Below, one piece after another: positions 1-6,099 of a stretch of DNA of 6,099 nt. The notes below the pieces were generated by a model. It ran no database searches. It saw only the letters and a program-made list of their open reading frames with translations, and was not told the origin of the DNA. The translations under genes and the position numbers were made by a program. The DNA lies in the NCBI GenBank assembly GCA_029262095.1, contig JAJDAB010000225.1, forward strand, positions 1 to 6,099, given 5' to 3'. This DNA is from Candidatus Hydrogenedentota bacterium. GTDB lineage: Bacteria > Hydrogenedentota > Hydrogenedentia > Hydrogenedentales > SLHB01. The first letter of the stretch is position 1. Each line of letters opens with the position of its first letter.

Positions 1-1494
1 TGGGAATGGGACGCAGTTCTTACGGGCGCCGGATTCGAAGCGACGCGAAATACGATCATCATTGGATTCCTGTCCGTATTCTTCGCTGGCATTATCGGTA
101 GCGGCCTCGCGGTCTTGTTTACGCGGTATTCGTTTCCTGGCCGGGCGTGGTTGGCCGCATTTGCGTACTTGCCGTTCACCCTCCCGCCGCTCGTCGGCGT
201 TGTGAGCTTCTACTACCTCATCGGGCGCGACGGTTTCATCGCGCGATATGCCGATATTCATCACGGATTGGAAGGTTGGTACCTGCGTGGTGCTCCCGCG
301 ATCATTCTAATCCACGCCTATTCGTTCTACGTGTTTTTTTACGCGATGATGTCGACGGCGTTGGAATCGATGGATGTGGCGCAGATTGAAGCGGCCCGCA
401 CGCTCGGCGCAGGGCGTTGGCGCGTGTTTCATCGCGTCGTGTTGCCAATGCTCAAACCCGCGTTACTGGGCGCGGCATTGCTCACGTTCATGACCTCCGG
501 GGCGTCTTTCAGCGCACCGCTTATTTTTGGCGACGACTTCCCGGTCCTTAGCGTCCAGATCTATCAAGAGGACAGTCAGATGAACGACAGCGCGGCGCGT
601 ACGCTGACCGTCATTCTCGCGCTGGTATCGTTGATGGGTGTACTACTTTTTCGATCGCGACAGGCATCCACCGGCAGCGCGTCCAAAGGCGTACGCGTTG
701 TCGTGCGGGCACGATCAGGGAAAATACTCGTTACGGTAGCTGCAATCCTGATCGTCGGCGTCTTGCTCATTCCGCACGCGACGATTGTATGGCTCTCGTT
801 TATGGATTACTCGGAGTGGGACACGGAAGTGATTCCAAACGTGCCGACGTTGGAGAATTATACGGGCATCTTCCGCGAAGATGGCGCGTTCGCACCGATT
901 CGAAACAGTCTTTGGATGAGCGGACTGGCCGCGTTGATCACCGTCGCCACGGCGTTACCGGCCGGGTATCTGATCGCACGTAGGCGGCGGGGCGGCCGGT
1001 TAGTGAATTTCCTCGTGATGATTCCGTGGGCCTTGCCGGGGACCGTCATTGCCGTGAATCTGATTGTTGCGTTTAACGACGACTGGCTTCCGTTGGTGAG
1101 TACGGTATGGATCTTGCCGCTCGCCTACTTCATCCGTAATATCCCGCTGCTGACCCGCATGACGACAGCCGCGATTGAACCGTTCGATGGACAACTGATC
1201 GAGGCGGGACAAACATTGGGCGCGTCGCGTTGGTATTGTTTTAAGCACATCATCTTCCCCTTACTCGCGCCGGTGATCGCATCCGGTGCAGCGTTGGTAT
1301 TTGCAGTTAGCCTTGGGGAGTTTGTGGCGTCGATCCTGCTCTACGGCCACGACAACGTACCGATTGCGGTACGGATTTACGAACTGTGGCGAAGCGGCGG
1401 TACGGGCATGGCATTCGCCTACTCCGTCTTTTTGATGTTGCTCGTGGCGGTCACGTTCGTAATGTCGCGCCGCTTTTCATCGCGGATGATCTAA
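1..1494 (+). CDS. Two-domain ABC transporter permease, FbpB/iron(III)-type (5' end outside window)
   Basis: This is an inner-membrane permease that forms the translocation channel of a binding-protein-dependent importer. It resembles the fused permeases of iron(III) systems (FbpB/HitB type, COG1178). The frame is open from base 1, giving 497 residues before the TAA. An internal TTG at 115 is not the true start, because the residues before it already form a membrane helix (about 17-39). Two tandem permease halves are visible, each with an EAA loop that contacts the ATPase. The first begins E130-A-A with G136 and L148-P149. The second begins E401-A-G with G407 and P420. Hydrophobic helices surround both, for example near 48-75, 93-121, 152-177, 197-217, 242-268, 335-360, 422-450 and 468-492. 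Family members usually have about 500-560 residues, so a few tens of N-terminal residues are probably missing. The binding protein and ATPase are not in the window and, if clustered, lie upstream. Iron is the likeliest substrate; thiamine, phosphonate or polyamine cannot be excluded. Confidence 0.88.
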   Translation, partial: WEWDAVLTGAGFEATRNTIIIGFLSVFFAGIIGSGLAVLFTRYSFPGRAWLAAFAYLPFTLPPLVGVVSFYYLIGRDGFIARYADIHHGLEGWYLRGAPAIILIHAYSFYVFFYAMMSTALESMDVAQIEAARTLGAGRWRVFHRVVLPMLKPALLGAALLTFMTSGASFSAPLIFGDDFPVLSVQIYQEDSQMNDSAARTLTVILALVSLMGVLLFRSRQASTGSASKGVRVVVRARSGKILVTVAAILIVGVLLIPHATIVWLSFMDYSEWDTEVIPNVPTLENYTGIFREDGAFAPIRNSLWMSGLAALITVATALPAGYLIARRRRGGRLVNFLVMIPWALPGTVIAVNLIVAFNDDWLPLVSTVWILPLAYFIRNIPLLTRMTTAAIEPFDGQLIEAGQTLGASRWYCFKHIIFPLLAPVIASGAALVFAVSLGEFVASILLYGHDNVPIAVRIYELWRSGGTGMAFAYSVFLMLLVAVTFVMSRRFSSRMI

Positions 1495-1509
1495 GCGAAC
1501 ATTTGGAAT

Positions 1510-1552
1510 GCGCAAGCTTGCTTGCGCTTTGGTTGAGCGAGGCTTGCCTCGC
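1510..1552. repeat. Pair of adjacent hairpins with identical CTTG loops
   Basis: Two perfect stem-loops lie 15-58 bases after the permease stop. The first pairs GCGCAAG (1510-1516) with CTTGCGC (1521-1527) around loop CTTG. The second pairs GCGAGG (1537-1542) with CCTCGC (1547-1552) around the same loop. Each is followed by only three T residues, so they are weak candidates for intrinsic termination of the permease operon. The shared loop and architecture with different stems also fit a dispersed structured repeat. I cannot choose between these from one copy. Confidence 0.55.
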
Positions 1553-1582
1553 GTTTACTAGAGCATTTTAACCTCGAAACGT

Positions 1583-1597
1583 CGTCTTGCTAAGACG
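1583..1597. repeat. Third short hairpin downstream of the permease
   Basis: CGTCTT (1583-1588) pairs with AAGACG (1592-1597) around a three-base loop, and the stem can extend by two G-U pairs to 1581-1599. It lies 30 bases after the CTTG-loop pair and could belong to the same structured element. No T-run follows it, so it is not a convincing terminator. Confidence 0.35.
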
Positions 1598-1879
1598 GTT
1601 GTTGAATCCGGTAATGGACCTGTGGTGCAAGCGTGTCACCCCCGCCTCAATCCTCCCGTTTTGTATAGACCGGGGACCTTGTTAAACAGTTGTTCGGAGA
1701 CATGGTGAACACTTTGACTCTGGCCTATTCTCGTGTTTGGAGGGTATGCGGATACCCCGACGGTGCAGCGCCATTTGACCGAAACCTTCGCAACACCGTG
1801 TTATGCGCACTAAATCATCGAATGTTCTATCGGACGTTTATCGCCAGTCCTGCGCGGCCCTGTAGGATGTCGCAGCGAT

Positions 1880-2767
1880 TTAAAACCGTTCGGTTTGGAC
1901 CGCGATTCCGTTTCGGTATAGGTACATTTCGTCGATGCCCGATTGGGCGTGGCGCGCGATGGTGAGGACGTGACGCGTCGTCGATTTTGCATTGCGGTCG
2001 GCGTACGCGGTCGCGGCGCCTTCGCTGTCGAAGACGACGATGTTGATGTTGGCGTACTCGTCATACTGTTCGCGGAGTTCCCGGCCGAGTTGAAGCAGTG
2101 CCTCATCTCCCGCGCCTTGTGCGACACTTCCGATTATGCCGCGTAATGATGTGACGCCTTTCCCGATTTCCGTCGCTTCCGCCGGCGTGCGGCCCCACTC
2201 TTTTGCGATCACGATCCTGAGTGGCGCCGACGGATCCCGGCGTGATTCGTTTGTTCGTGCGGTGTAATTGGGATTGGCTGCGAGGTCTTGGATGTCGTTG
2301 AGCGCCGCCGCCCCTCGCCGAGGCACGACAGGTCGCATGCGGTCCTCCAACGGAATCGCGGCGTAGACGCGCGCCAACTCGTCTCGTAGGTAGGCGTTCT
2401 CTTCTCGCAAATCGGTTACGACCGTATCCATGTAGAACGTCAACGAACTTTCCAGTTGGTAAACGTGTTCGCGAAGCAACGCGACTTCCGCTCCGACATC
2501 GGAAACGATTTCATCCGGCGTCACAGCCGACCGGTCGCCGAGAATTACGACATCCGTCGGCGTCCTCTCCGATAGTTCTTGTGCGGCCGGTGAAGGATGA
2601 ACCCCCATTTCCGCCAGAGTCGCCGTCAATTCGTCGATGGGATCGATCGTGGACTCGGCGGGCGTGGCCGCTTCTGCGCTGTTCCCGGTCGCAGCGCCGG
2701 AACAACCGGCCGCAACCAGCATGGTCAAACAGACCCCTGCGGTGGAGACCCAACGTTGAACATTCAT
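1880..2767 (-). CDS. Putative lipoprotein with coiled coil and unknown C-terminal domain
   Basis: This predicted 295-residue envelope lipoprotein belongs to no family I recognise. The N-terminus has Arg5, a hydrophobic stretch (about 7-20) and a lipobox-like VAAGC, so Cys22 would be lipidated. Ser23 at +2 would permit outer-membrane sorting if the cell has a Lol system. Residues 23-45 are a low-complexity Ala/Ser/Thr/Glu linker. Residues about 86-136 look like a coiled coil (EVALLREHVYQLESSL, then DLREENAYLRDELARVY). Residues about 182-294 alternate strands and helices (LRIVIAKEW; a helix near 222-239; INIVVFDSEGAATAYADRN; a final EMYLYRNG strand) and look like a compact alpha/beta domain. 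I chose ATG 2767 because GAGAGGA precedes it by six bases and the lipoprotein signal starts there. An in-frame ATG at 2803 would add 12 residues and overlap the likely promoter. Transcription is divergent from htpG, with no visible operon partner. The function is unknown. Confidence 0.8.
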   Translation of the reverse strand: MNVQRWVSTAGVCLTMLVAAGCSGAATGNSAEAATPAESTIDPIDELTATLAEMGVHPSPAAQELSERTPTDVVILGDRSAVTPDEIVSDVGAEVALLREHVYQLESSLTFYMDTVVTDLREENAYLRDELARVYAAIPLEDRMRPVVPRRGAAALNDIQDLAANPNYTARTNESRRDPSAPLRIVIAKEWGRTPAEATEIGKGVTSLRGIIGSVAQGAGDEALLQLGRELREQYDEYANINIVVFDSEGAATAYADRNAKSTTRHVLTIARHAQSGIDEMYLYRNGIAVQTERF

Positions 2768-2773
2768 GAATAG

Positions 2774-2780
2774 TCCTCTC
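2774..2780 (-). promoter_or_regulatory. Ribosome binding site that fixes the lipoprotein start
   Basis: On the minus strand GAGAGGA stands six bases before ATG 2767. This strong Shine-Dalgarno match at good spacing favours that start over the in-frame ATG at 2803. Confidence 0.7.
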
Positions 2781-2789
2781 AGACAAGCG

Positions 2790-2798
2790 ATCATATCA
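2790..2798 (-). promoter_or_regulatory. Candidate extended -10 promoter of the lipoprotein gene
   Basis: Reading the minus strand, TG-A-TATGAT matches the extended -10 form (TGn plus a hexamer with five of six consensus bases). Transcription would start about seven bases downstream, leaving a leader of roughly 15 bases that contains the Shine-Dalgarno sequence. There is no clear -35 box, as is common for extended -10 promoters. The call is by motif only. Confidence 0.38.
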
Positions 2799-2915
2799 CG
2801 CACAACCCGCGCCCATCGCCGATCCGCTATAGACGATTACGCTCATTTCCAGGCGATTGATGACGCAGCACGCCAACGATAACGCGGAAATGGAGCATTT
2901 TGTGCCCGAATTCGA

Positions 2916-2921
2916 TAGAAT
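2916..2921 (+). promoter_or_regulatory. Weak candidate -10 element for htpG
   Basis: TAGAAT lies 63 bases before the htpG ATG and matches TATAAT at five of six positions. No good -35 box stands 16-18 bases upstream. I found neither a CIRCE operator (TTAGCACTC-N9-GAGTGCTAA) nor a sigma-32-like CTTGAA/CCCCAT pair between 2768 and 2984, so the mode of heat-shock control is not visible. Confidence 0.25.
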
Positions 2922-2984
2922 ACGCGATCTGCGCCTACACCTGCGCTATCCACTCGACAAGAGAAGAAACGAGGAAAAGTAGTC

Positions 2985-4928
2985 ATGACGGACACCATCG
3001 AAAGATTCGACTTTCAAGCGGAATCCCGCCAGTTATTGGACCTGATGATCCATTCGGTCTACTCGCACAAGGAAATTTTCCTGCGAGAGCTAATTTCCAA
3101 TGCCTCCGACGCGCTTGACCGGCGGCGATTTGAGTCGGTCTCAAATCCGGAATTGTTACCCGACGGAACGGAACTGGAAATTTGGATGGATCCGGATACT
3201 GACGCGCGAACGCTGACGATTCGAGATGCCGGCATCGGCATGTCGCGCGAGGAAGTTATTGAACTCATCGGTACGATCGCCAAATCCGGTACCCGCGAAT
3301 TCGCACAGAAGTTGAAAGAATCGAAAGAGCCCGATGCAGTCGATCTTATTGGTCAATTTGGTGTTGGGTTCTATTCCGGATTCATGGTCGCGGACAAGAT
3401 GACTTTGGTGACCCGGCGTGCGGGTGAAGACGTGGGCACGAAGTGGGAATCTGAAGGCGACGGATCGTACACGCTCGAAGAAGTCTCGGCGGAAGCCGTT
3501 GGCACGGCAATCACCCTGCATCTGAAAGACGCCGATGCAGAAGACGGGATGGACGACTTCGCGGAGGAGTGGAAGCTCCGCGAAATCGTGAAAAAATATT
3601 CGGACTTCGTCGCATATCCAATCAAAATGAATGTGAGCCGCGAAGAAATCGAACGTGACGACGAGGGCAAACCGGTCGAAGGCGCGGAAGCAAAGACGGT
3701 GATCGAAGCGCAAACACTGAACTCGATGAAAGCGATTTGGTTGCGCGGTAAAGATGACGTGACGGACGAAGAATACGCGGAGTTTTATAAGCACATTGCC
3801 CACGATTGGACACCGCCGATGGCGACCATTCGTGCCAATATCGAGGGAACACTGGAGTATAAATTGCTCCTGTTCATTCCGGAGAAGGCGCCGTTCGACC
3901 TCTATATGCGTGAGGGGCGACGCGGCGTGCAGCTCTACGTCAAGCGCGTATTCATCATGGACGACTGTGATGCGCTGGTGCCGGAGTATTTGCGCTGGGT
4001 GCGAGGCGTGGTCGATTCCGAAGACCTGTCGCTCAACATTTCCCGCGAAATCTTGCAGCAAGACCGGCAAATTCAACGCATGCAAAAAGGGCTGGTGGGC
4101 AAAGTACTCGACCGCTTGAAGCAAATGCGCGATGACGACGCAGGGAACTTCACAAAATTCTGGGGCGAGTTCGGGCGCGTGTTGAAAGAGGGTATCTACG
4201 CGGATCCTGAGGTCAAAGACCGCATTCTTGACCTGTGCCGATTCGATTCGACGATGGATGATGGCGATCAGACGTCCTTGCAAGGCTACATCGACCGCAT
4301 GAAGGATGGGCAAGATACTATCTATTACATGGCGGGTGAAACGCGCGCGGCAGTCGAACAGTCGCCGCACCTTGAAGCCTTCAAAGAAAAAGGATTCGAA
4401 ATCTTAATCCTCACCGATCCCGTCGACGAGATTTGGACGCAGTCCGTGTTCGAATACGAGGGAAAGAAGCTGCAGTCAATCGGCCGCGGCGCGGTTGATC
4501 TGGATGATGAAGGCGATAAGGAAGCCAAAGAAAAAGAAACGCAGGAAAAAGCGGAAACGCATGCATCGTTGATCGAAATGCTCAAAAGCGCATTGTCTGA
4601 TGAGGTCAAAGACGTGCGATTGTCTTCACGGCTAACATCGTCGCCCGCATGTCTCGTTGTCGATGAAGGCGACATGAGCCCACAACTCGAACAAATCATG
4701 CGCGCATCAAATCAGCCTGTTCCCGAATCGAAACGCATCCTCGAACTCAATCCAACGCACCCACTCCTCGAAAAAATGCAGGGCATGTACGACGCGGATA
4801 AAGACGACGCCGTTCTGAAAGACTACGCGGAGTTGCTATACGGCCAAGCCGCCCTCGCAGAAGGGCAAGCACCGTCAAATCCGGGAAGACTGGCAAAACT
4901 GTTGGCGGAGTTGATGGTACGGGGGTAG
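2985..4928 (+). CDS. htpG: Molecular chaperone HtpG (bacterial Hsp90)
   Basis: This is a cytosolic ATP-dependent homodimeric chaperone that remodels and stabilises client proteins together with the DnaK system. The 647 residues are complete; E. coli HtpG has 624. The N-terminal GHKL ATPase domain (about 1-225) has FLRELISNASDA with catalytic Glu35, Asn39 and Asp42. It also has DAGIGM (81-86), GTIAKSGT (96-103, lid) and IGQFGVGFYS (122-131). The middle domain (about 240-500) has HIAHDW (270-275), YVKRVFIMDD (318-327) and LNISREILQQ, where Arg354 matches the arginine that contacts ATP gamma-phosphate. A charged Glu/Lys-rich linker (about 505-525) leads to the C-terminal dimerisation domain, with VKDVRLSSRLTSSPACLV and ELNPTHPLL. 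ATG 2985 is supported by GAGGA nine bases upstream and by alignment with the family N-terminus. Ala82 replaces the usual Asn/Ser of the D-N-G motif, and the essential Asp and glycines remain. It appears monocistronic, since a large palindrome and 273 non-coding bases follow. Confidence 0.98.
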   Translation: MTDTIERFDFQAESRQLLDLMIHSVYSHKEIFLRELISNASDALDRRRFESVSNPELLPDGTELEIWMDPDTDARTLTIRDAGIGMSREEVIELIGTIAKSGTREFAQKLKESKEPDAVDLIGQFGVGFYSGFMVADKMTLVTRRAGEDVGTKWESEGDGSYTLEEVSAEAVGTAITLHLKDADAEDGMDDFAEEWKLREIVKKYSDFVAYPIKMNVSREEIERDDEGKPVEGAEAKTVIEAQTLNSMKAIWLRGKDDVTDEEYAEFYKHIAHDWTPPMATIRANIEGTLEYKLLLFIPEKAPFDLYMREGRRGVQLYVKRVFIMDDCDALVPEYLRWVRGVVDSEDLSLNISREILQQDRQIQRMQKGLVGKVLDRLKQMRDDDAGNFTKFWGEFGRVLKEGIYADPEVKDRILDLCRFDSTMDDGDQTSLQGYIDRMKDGQDTIYYMAGETRAAVEQSPHLEAFKEKGFEILILTDPVDEIWTQSVFEYEGKKLQSIGRGAVDLDDEGDKEAKEKETQEKAETHASLIEMLKSALSDEVKDVRLSSRLTSSPACLVVDEGDMSPQLEQIMRASNQPVPESKRILELNPTHPLLEKMQGMYDADKDDAVLKDYAELLYGQAALAEGQAPSNPGRLAKLLAELMVRG

Positions 4929-4996
4929 CGAGGAGTACTGTCGCGGTTCGGCTTTATTGTGGTGTAAACAGCGAGTGCATCGTCTATTGCTTAGCG

Positions 4997-5049
4997 GCTA
5001 AACATCCCCCTTATTCCCCCTTCGAAGGGGGATCAAGGGGGATGTTAGC
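4997..5049. repeat. Large imperfect palindrome with paired C5/G5 tracts
   Basis: The centre is TTCGAA at 5021-5026. Bases 5001-5023 pair with 5024-5046 at 21 of 23 positions, with mismatches only at 5013/5034 and 5014/5033. Allowing one bulged A extends the stem to 4997/5049. Each arm holds two C5 (left) or G5 (right) runs. A structure of this kind, ACATCCCCC...CCCCC TTCGAA GGGGG...GGGGGATGT, resembles dispersed non-autonomous palindromic elements between genes in several bacterial lineages. It lies 68 bases after htpG and could also block exonuclease or polymerase. It lacks a T-run, so it is not a standard terminator. Confidence 0.75.
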
Positions 5050-5186
5050 GCGGCAGTATCAAGCGCAAGCATTTCGACTGCTCTTGGATGCACAAGCAAT
5101 TCCGACCTACGTCGCGATATTCGTTCTGAAGAAGTGATTCGAGCGGATTAAACTTGGTGCAATGCCAGCGCGACGTGCGTTGCCGC

Positions 5187-5192
5187 TATTAT
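5187..5192 (+). promoter_or_regulatory. Candidate -10 element close to the DUF488 start
   Basis: TATTAT matches five of six bases of the -10 consensus and ends nine bases before ATG 5202. Transcription would then start about 5199, leaving almost no leader. No good -35 box is visible upstream, so support is weak. Confidence 0.28.
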
Positions 5193-5201
5193 GAAGCCGC
5201 C

Positions 5202-5828
5202 ATGAGCTCGCCATTGAAAACGACCGTATATACCGTCGGCCATTCCAATCAAACGATGGAGGCGTTCACCGCATTGTTGATTCAAAGTGGCGTTTCCGCC
5301 ATCGCCGATGTTCGCTCTGTGCCGTACAGTCGCTATAACCCCCAGTTCAACCGTGAGGCACTCGAACGTTCACTTCGCGACCACGGTATTTCGTACGTGT
5401 ACTTGGGAAAAGAGCTCGGCGCGAGATCCGACGATCCGTCATGCTACAAGGATGGCCAGGTCCAGTTTCCGATGGTCGCGCGCACGCCGCTGTTTCGATT
5501 GGGTATTGATAGGGTCATCCTCGGTTCGACCCAATATCGGATTGCGCTAATGTGTGCGGAGAAAGATCCCTTAAACTGTCATCGATCACTACTCGTCTCA
5601 CGCGACTTGAATGATCGTGGAGTCGATGTTGTGCACATTCTCTCGGATGGGCAAACCGAATCGTATGACGCCTCGATGAGCCGGTTGATGGACGAGGTTG
5701 GCGTCCCAGAAGAAGATCTCTACTTAGCCCGGCAGGACCTAATTGCTGCGGCGATAGCGAAAAAAGCAGGGCAAGTGGCGTATGAGGATGAAACGCTTGC
5801 CGTCGATGCCGATCGCGATACCCCCTGA
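5202..5828 (+). CDS. DUF488 family protein
   Basis: This 208-residue soluble protein belongs to the DUF488 family, whose biochemical role is not well established. The characteristic motifs appear in order: YTVGHSN (10-16), a helix, then DVRSVPYSRYNPQFN (36-50). Next come GISYVYLGKELGAR (62-75) and the C-terminal MCAEKDPLNCHR (117-128) with conserved Cys and His-Arg. Grouped Cys118, Cys126, His127 and Arg128 suggest a catalytic or ligand-binding site, which is inference from conservation. The last 50 or so residues form a less conserved helical, acidic tail. I start at ATG 5202 because the family fold begins a few residues later. The TTG at 5154 would add 16 residues unlike the family, and neither start has a clear Shine-Dalgarno sequence. 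A HIT gene follows after 72 bases on the same strand, without overlap. Confidence 0.9.
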   Translation: MSSPLKTTVYTVGHSNQTMEAFTALLIQSGVSAIADVRSVPYSRYNPQFNREALERSLRDHGISYVYLGKELGARSDDPSCYKDGQVQFPMVARTPLFRLGIDRVILGSTQYRIALMCAEKDPLNCHRSLLVSRDLNDRGVDVVHILSDGQTESYDASMSRLMDEVGVPEEDLYLARQDLIAAAIAKKAGQVAYEDETLAVDADRDTP

Positions 5829-5843
5829 ATGCACTACCAAGCC

Positions 5844-5872
5844 TTGCGCGGTGAGATGTGCTAGGTTATGAC
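5844..5872 (+). promoter_or_regulatory. Candidate promoter of the HIT-family gene
   Basis: TTGCGC (5844-5849) and TATGAC (5867-5872) are 17 bases apart, the ideal spacing. The hexamers match sigma-70 consensus at only three and four of six positions. A start near 5879 would leave a leader of about 20 bases containing the GAGGAG ribosome binding site. The gene may instead be read through from the DUF488 gene. Confidence 0.33.
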
Positions 5873-5900
5873 CACGAAACGATCGTGAGGAGATAGTCGC

Positions 5901-6099
5901 ATGGGTGGATGTTTGTTCTGTCAGATTGTCGAAGGCGCGGTGCCTTGCGATGAAGTGTATTCGGATGACGATTTCCTAGCATTCCGCGATATCAATCCGC
6001 AAGCGCCGACGCATATCCTGATCATTCCTAAGAGGCACTTGGCCCGGATAAACGATGCCGAAGCGGGAGACGCCGATTTACTTGGGCGGATGATGATCA
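5901..6099 (+). CDS. HIT family (HinT-like) nucleotide-binding protein, 3' end outside window
   Basis: The first 66 residues of a histidine-triad protein are present. Bacterial HinT-type members are small cytosolic hydrolases of AMP-linked substrates such as phosphoramidates. The start is typical: CLFC (Cys4, Cys7), then IVEGAVPCDEVYSDDDFLAF. Next comes RDINPQAPTHILIIPKRH (29-46), the nucleotide-binding core with Asp30, Asn32, Pro33 and His38. The catalytic HxHxH triad lies beyond the right edge, so activity cannot be judged. The Cys4/Cys7 pair recalls the zinc-binding cysteines of some HIT proteins, but their remaining ligands cannot be checked here. ATG 5901 is fixed by GAGGAG (5887-5892) eight bases upstream. 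Full-length relatives have about 110-140 residues. Confidence 0.93.
   Translation, partial: MGGCLFCQIVEGAVPCDEVYSDDDFLAFRDINPQAPTHILIIPKRHLARINDAEAGDADLLGRMMI

Larger units (their letters stand above)
1495..1879. other. Non-coding region between permease and lipoprotein genes
   Basis: These 385 bases separate two genes that converge on the region. Besides the three hairpins near its left end, it contains a six-pair dyad (GGGTAT at 1742-1747 with ATACCC at 1752-1757, loop GCGG). A weaker dyad with one G-U pair (1848-1853 with 1862-1867) lies just past the lipoprotein stop. The last could help end the minus-strand transcript, but neither strand shows a T-run after it. A plus-strand reading frame at 1690-1965 shows no ribosome binding site or recognisable protein features and overlaps the lipoprotein gene, so I do not call it. 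I see no tRNA, transposase or CRISPR repeat here. Confidence 0.6.
4929..5201. other. Non-coding region between htpG and DUF488 gene
   Basis: These 273 bases hold the palindrome described separately and otherwise show no gene-like frame. The right half (5050-5186) has no strong dyad or promoter. A frame continuous with the DUF488 gene opens at TTG 5154, but no convincing ribosome binding site precedes it and the extra residues resemble nothing in the family. No other hairpin with a T-run that would end htpG transcription was seen. Confidence 0.55.

Noticed and set aside
115..117. TTG as the start of the ABC permease
   Set aside because: The same frame is open to base 1 and encodes a membrane helix typical of the family before this point, so the gene is cut by the window edge.
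1386..1571. Plus-strand 61-codon frame crossing the permease end and the CTTG hairpins
   Set aside because: Most of it is an alternate frame of the permease gene and its tail simply translates the hairpin repeats.
1690..1965. Plus-strand 91-codon frame in the non-coding region
   Set aside because: It has no convincing ribosome binding site or protein-like pattern, and its 3' end overlaps the lipoprotein gene antisense.
1810..2127. Minus-strand 105-codon frame
   Set aside because: It overlaps the 3' part of the lipoprotein gene in another frame and reads as low-complexity Ser/Thr/Arg. It is a shadow frame.
2801..2803. ATG 2803 as lipoprotein start
   Set aside because: ATG 2767 has a strong ribosome binding site and begins a normal lipoprotein signal. 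The upstream start would coincide with the probable promoter.
3156..4370. Minus-strand open frame of 404 codons
   Set aside because: It lies entirely inside htpG on the opposite strand, has a Phe/His/Arg-rich composition without domains, and arises from codon bias of the real gene.
4997..5049. Palindrome as a Rho-independent terminator
   Set aside because: It is very long, contains two internal mismatches and is not followed by a T-run on either strand.
5202..6099. DUF488 plus HIT genes as a novel two-gene system
   Set aside because: They are 72 bases apart with a possible promoter between them, and both are widespread families. Nothing here shows a functional link.

Overview
The window is a stretch of bacterial chromosome of moderate G+C content (mid-50s percent by eye). 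It carries four recognisable protein genes and one lipoprotein gene I cannot name. Genes are compact, starts are mostly ATG with good purine-rich ribosome binding sites, and the unknown gene encodes a type II lipoprotein signal. The mix of an iron-type ABC permease, HtpG, a DUF488 protein and a HIT protein is widespread in bacteria and does not fix a phylum. Dispersed-repeat-like palindromes between genes and a lipoprotein without an obvious family suggest a poorly characterised environmental, probably diderm, lineage. That placement is inference.

Layout. Bases 1-1494 (+) hold the 3' part of a fused two-domain ABC transporter permease of the FbpB/iron(III) type, whose beginning lies outside the window. 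Bases 1495-1879 are non-coding and contain two adjacent hairpins with the same CTTG loop, a third hairpin and some weaker dyads. Bases 1880-2767 (-) encode a 295-residue lipoprotein with a coiled coil and a C-terminal alpha/beta domain of unknown function. A 217-base divergent intergenic region separates it from htpG (2985-4928, +), a complete bacterial Hsp90. Bases 4929-5201 are non-coding and contain a near-perfect palindrome of about 50 bases resembling a dispersed intergenic repeat. Bases 5202-5828 (+) encode a DUF488 protein whose start has no Shine-Dalgarno sequence and lies just after a -10-like hexamer. From 5901 (+) a HIT-family nucleotide-binding protein begins and runs off the right edge.

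The genes do not look like one pathway. The permease is the last gene of an upstream transport operon. The lipoprotein and htpG are divergent and separately promoted. The DUF488 and HIT genes are co-directional but 72 bases apart, with a possible promoter between them. I found no convincing new multi-gene system. The items most worth a second look are the intergenic palindromes, the unnamed lipoprotein and the possibly leaderless DUF488 start.
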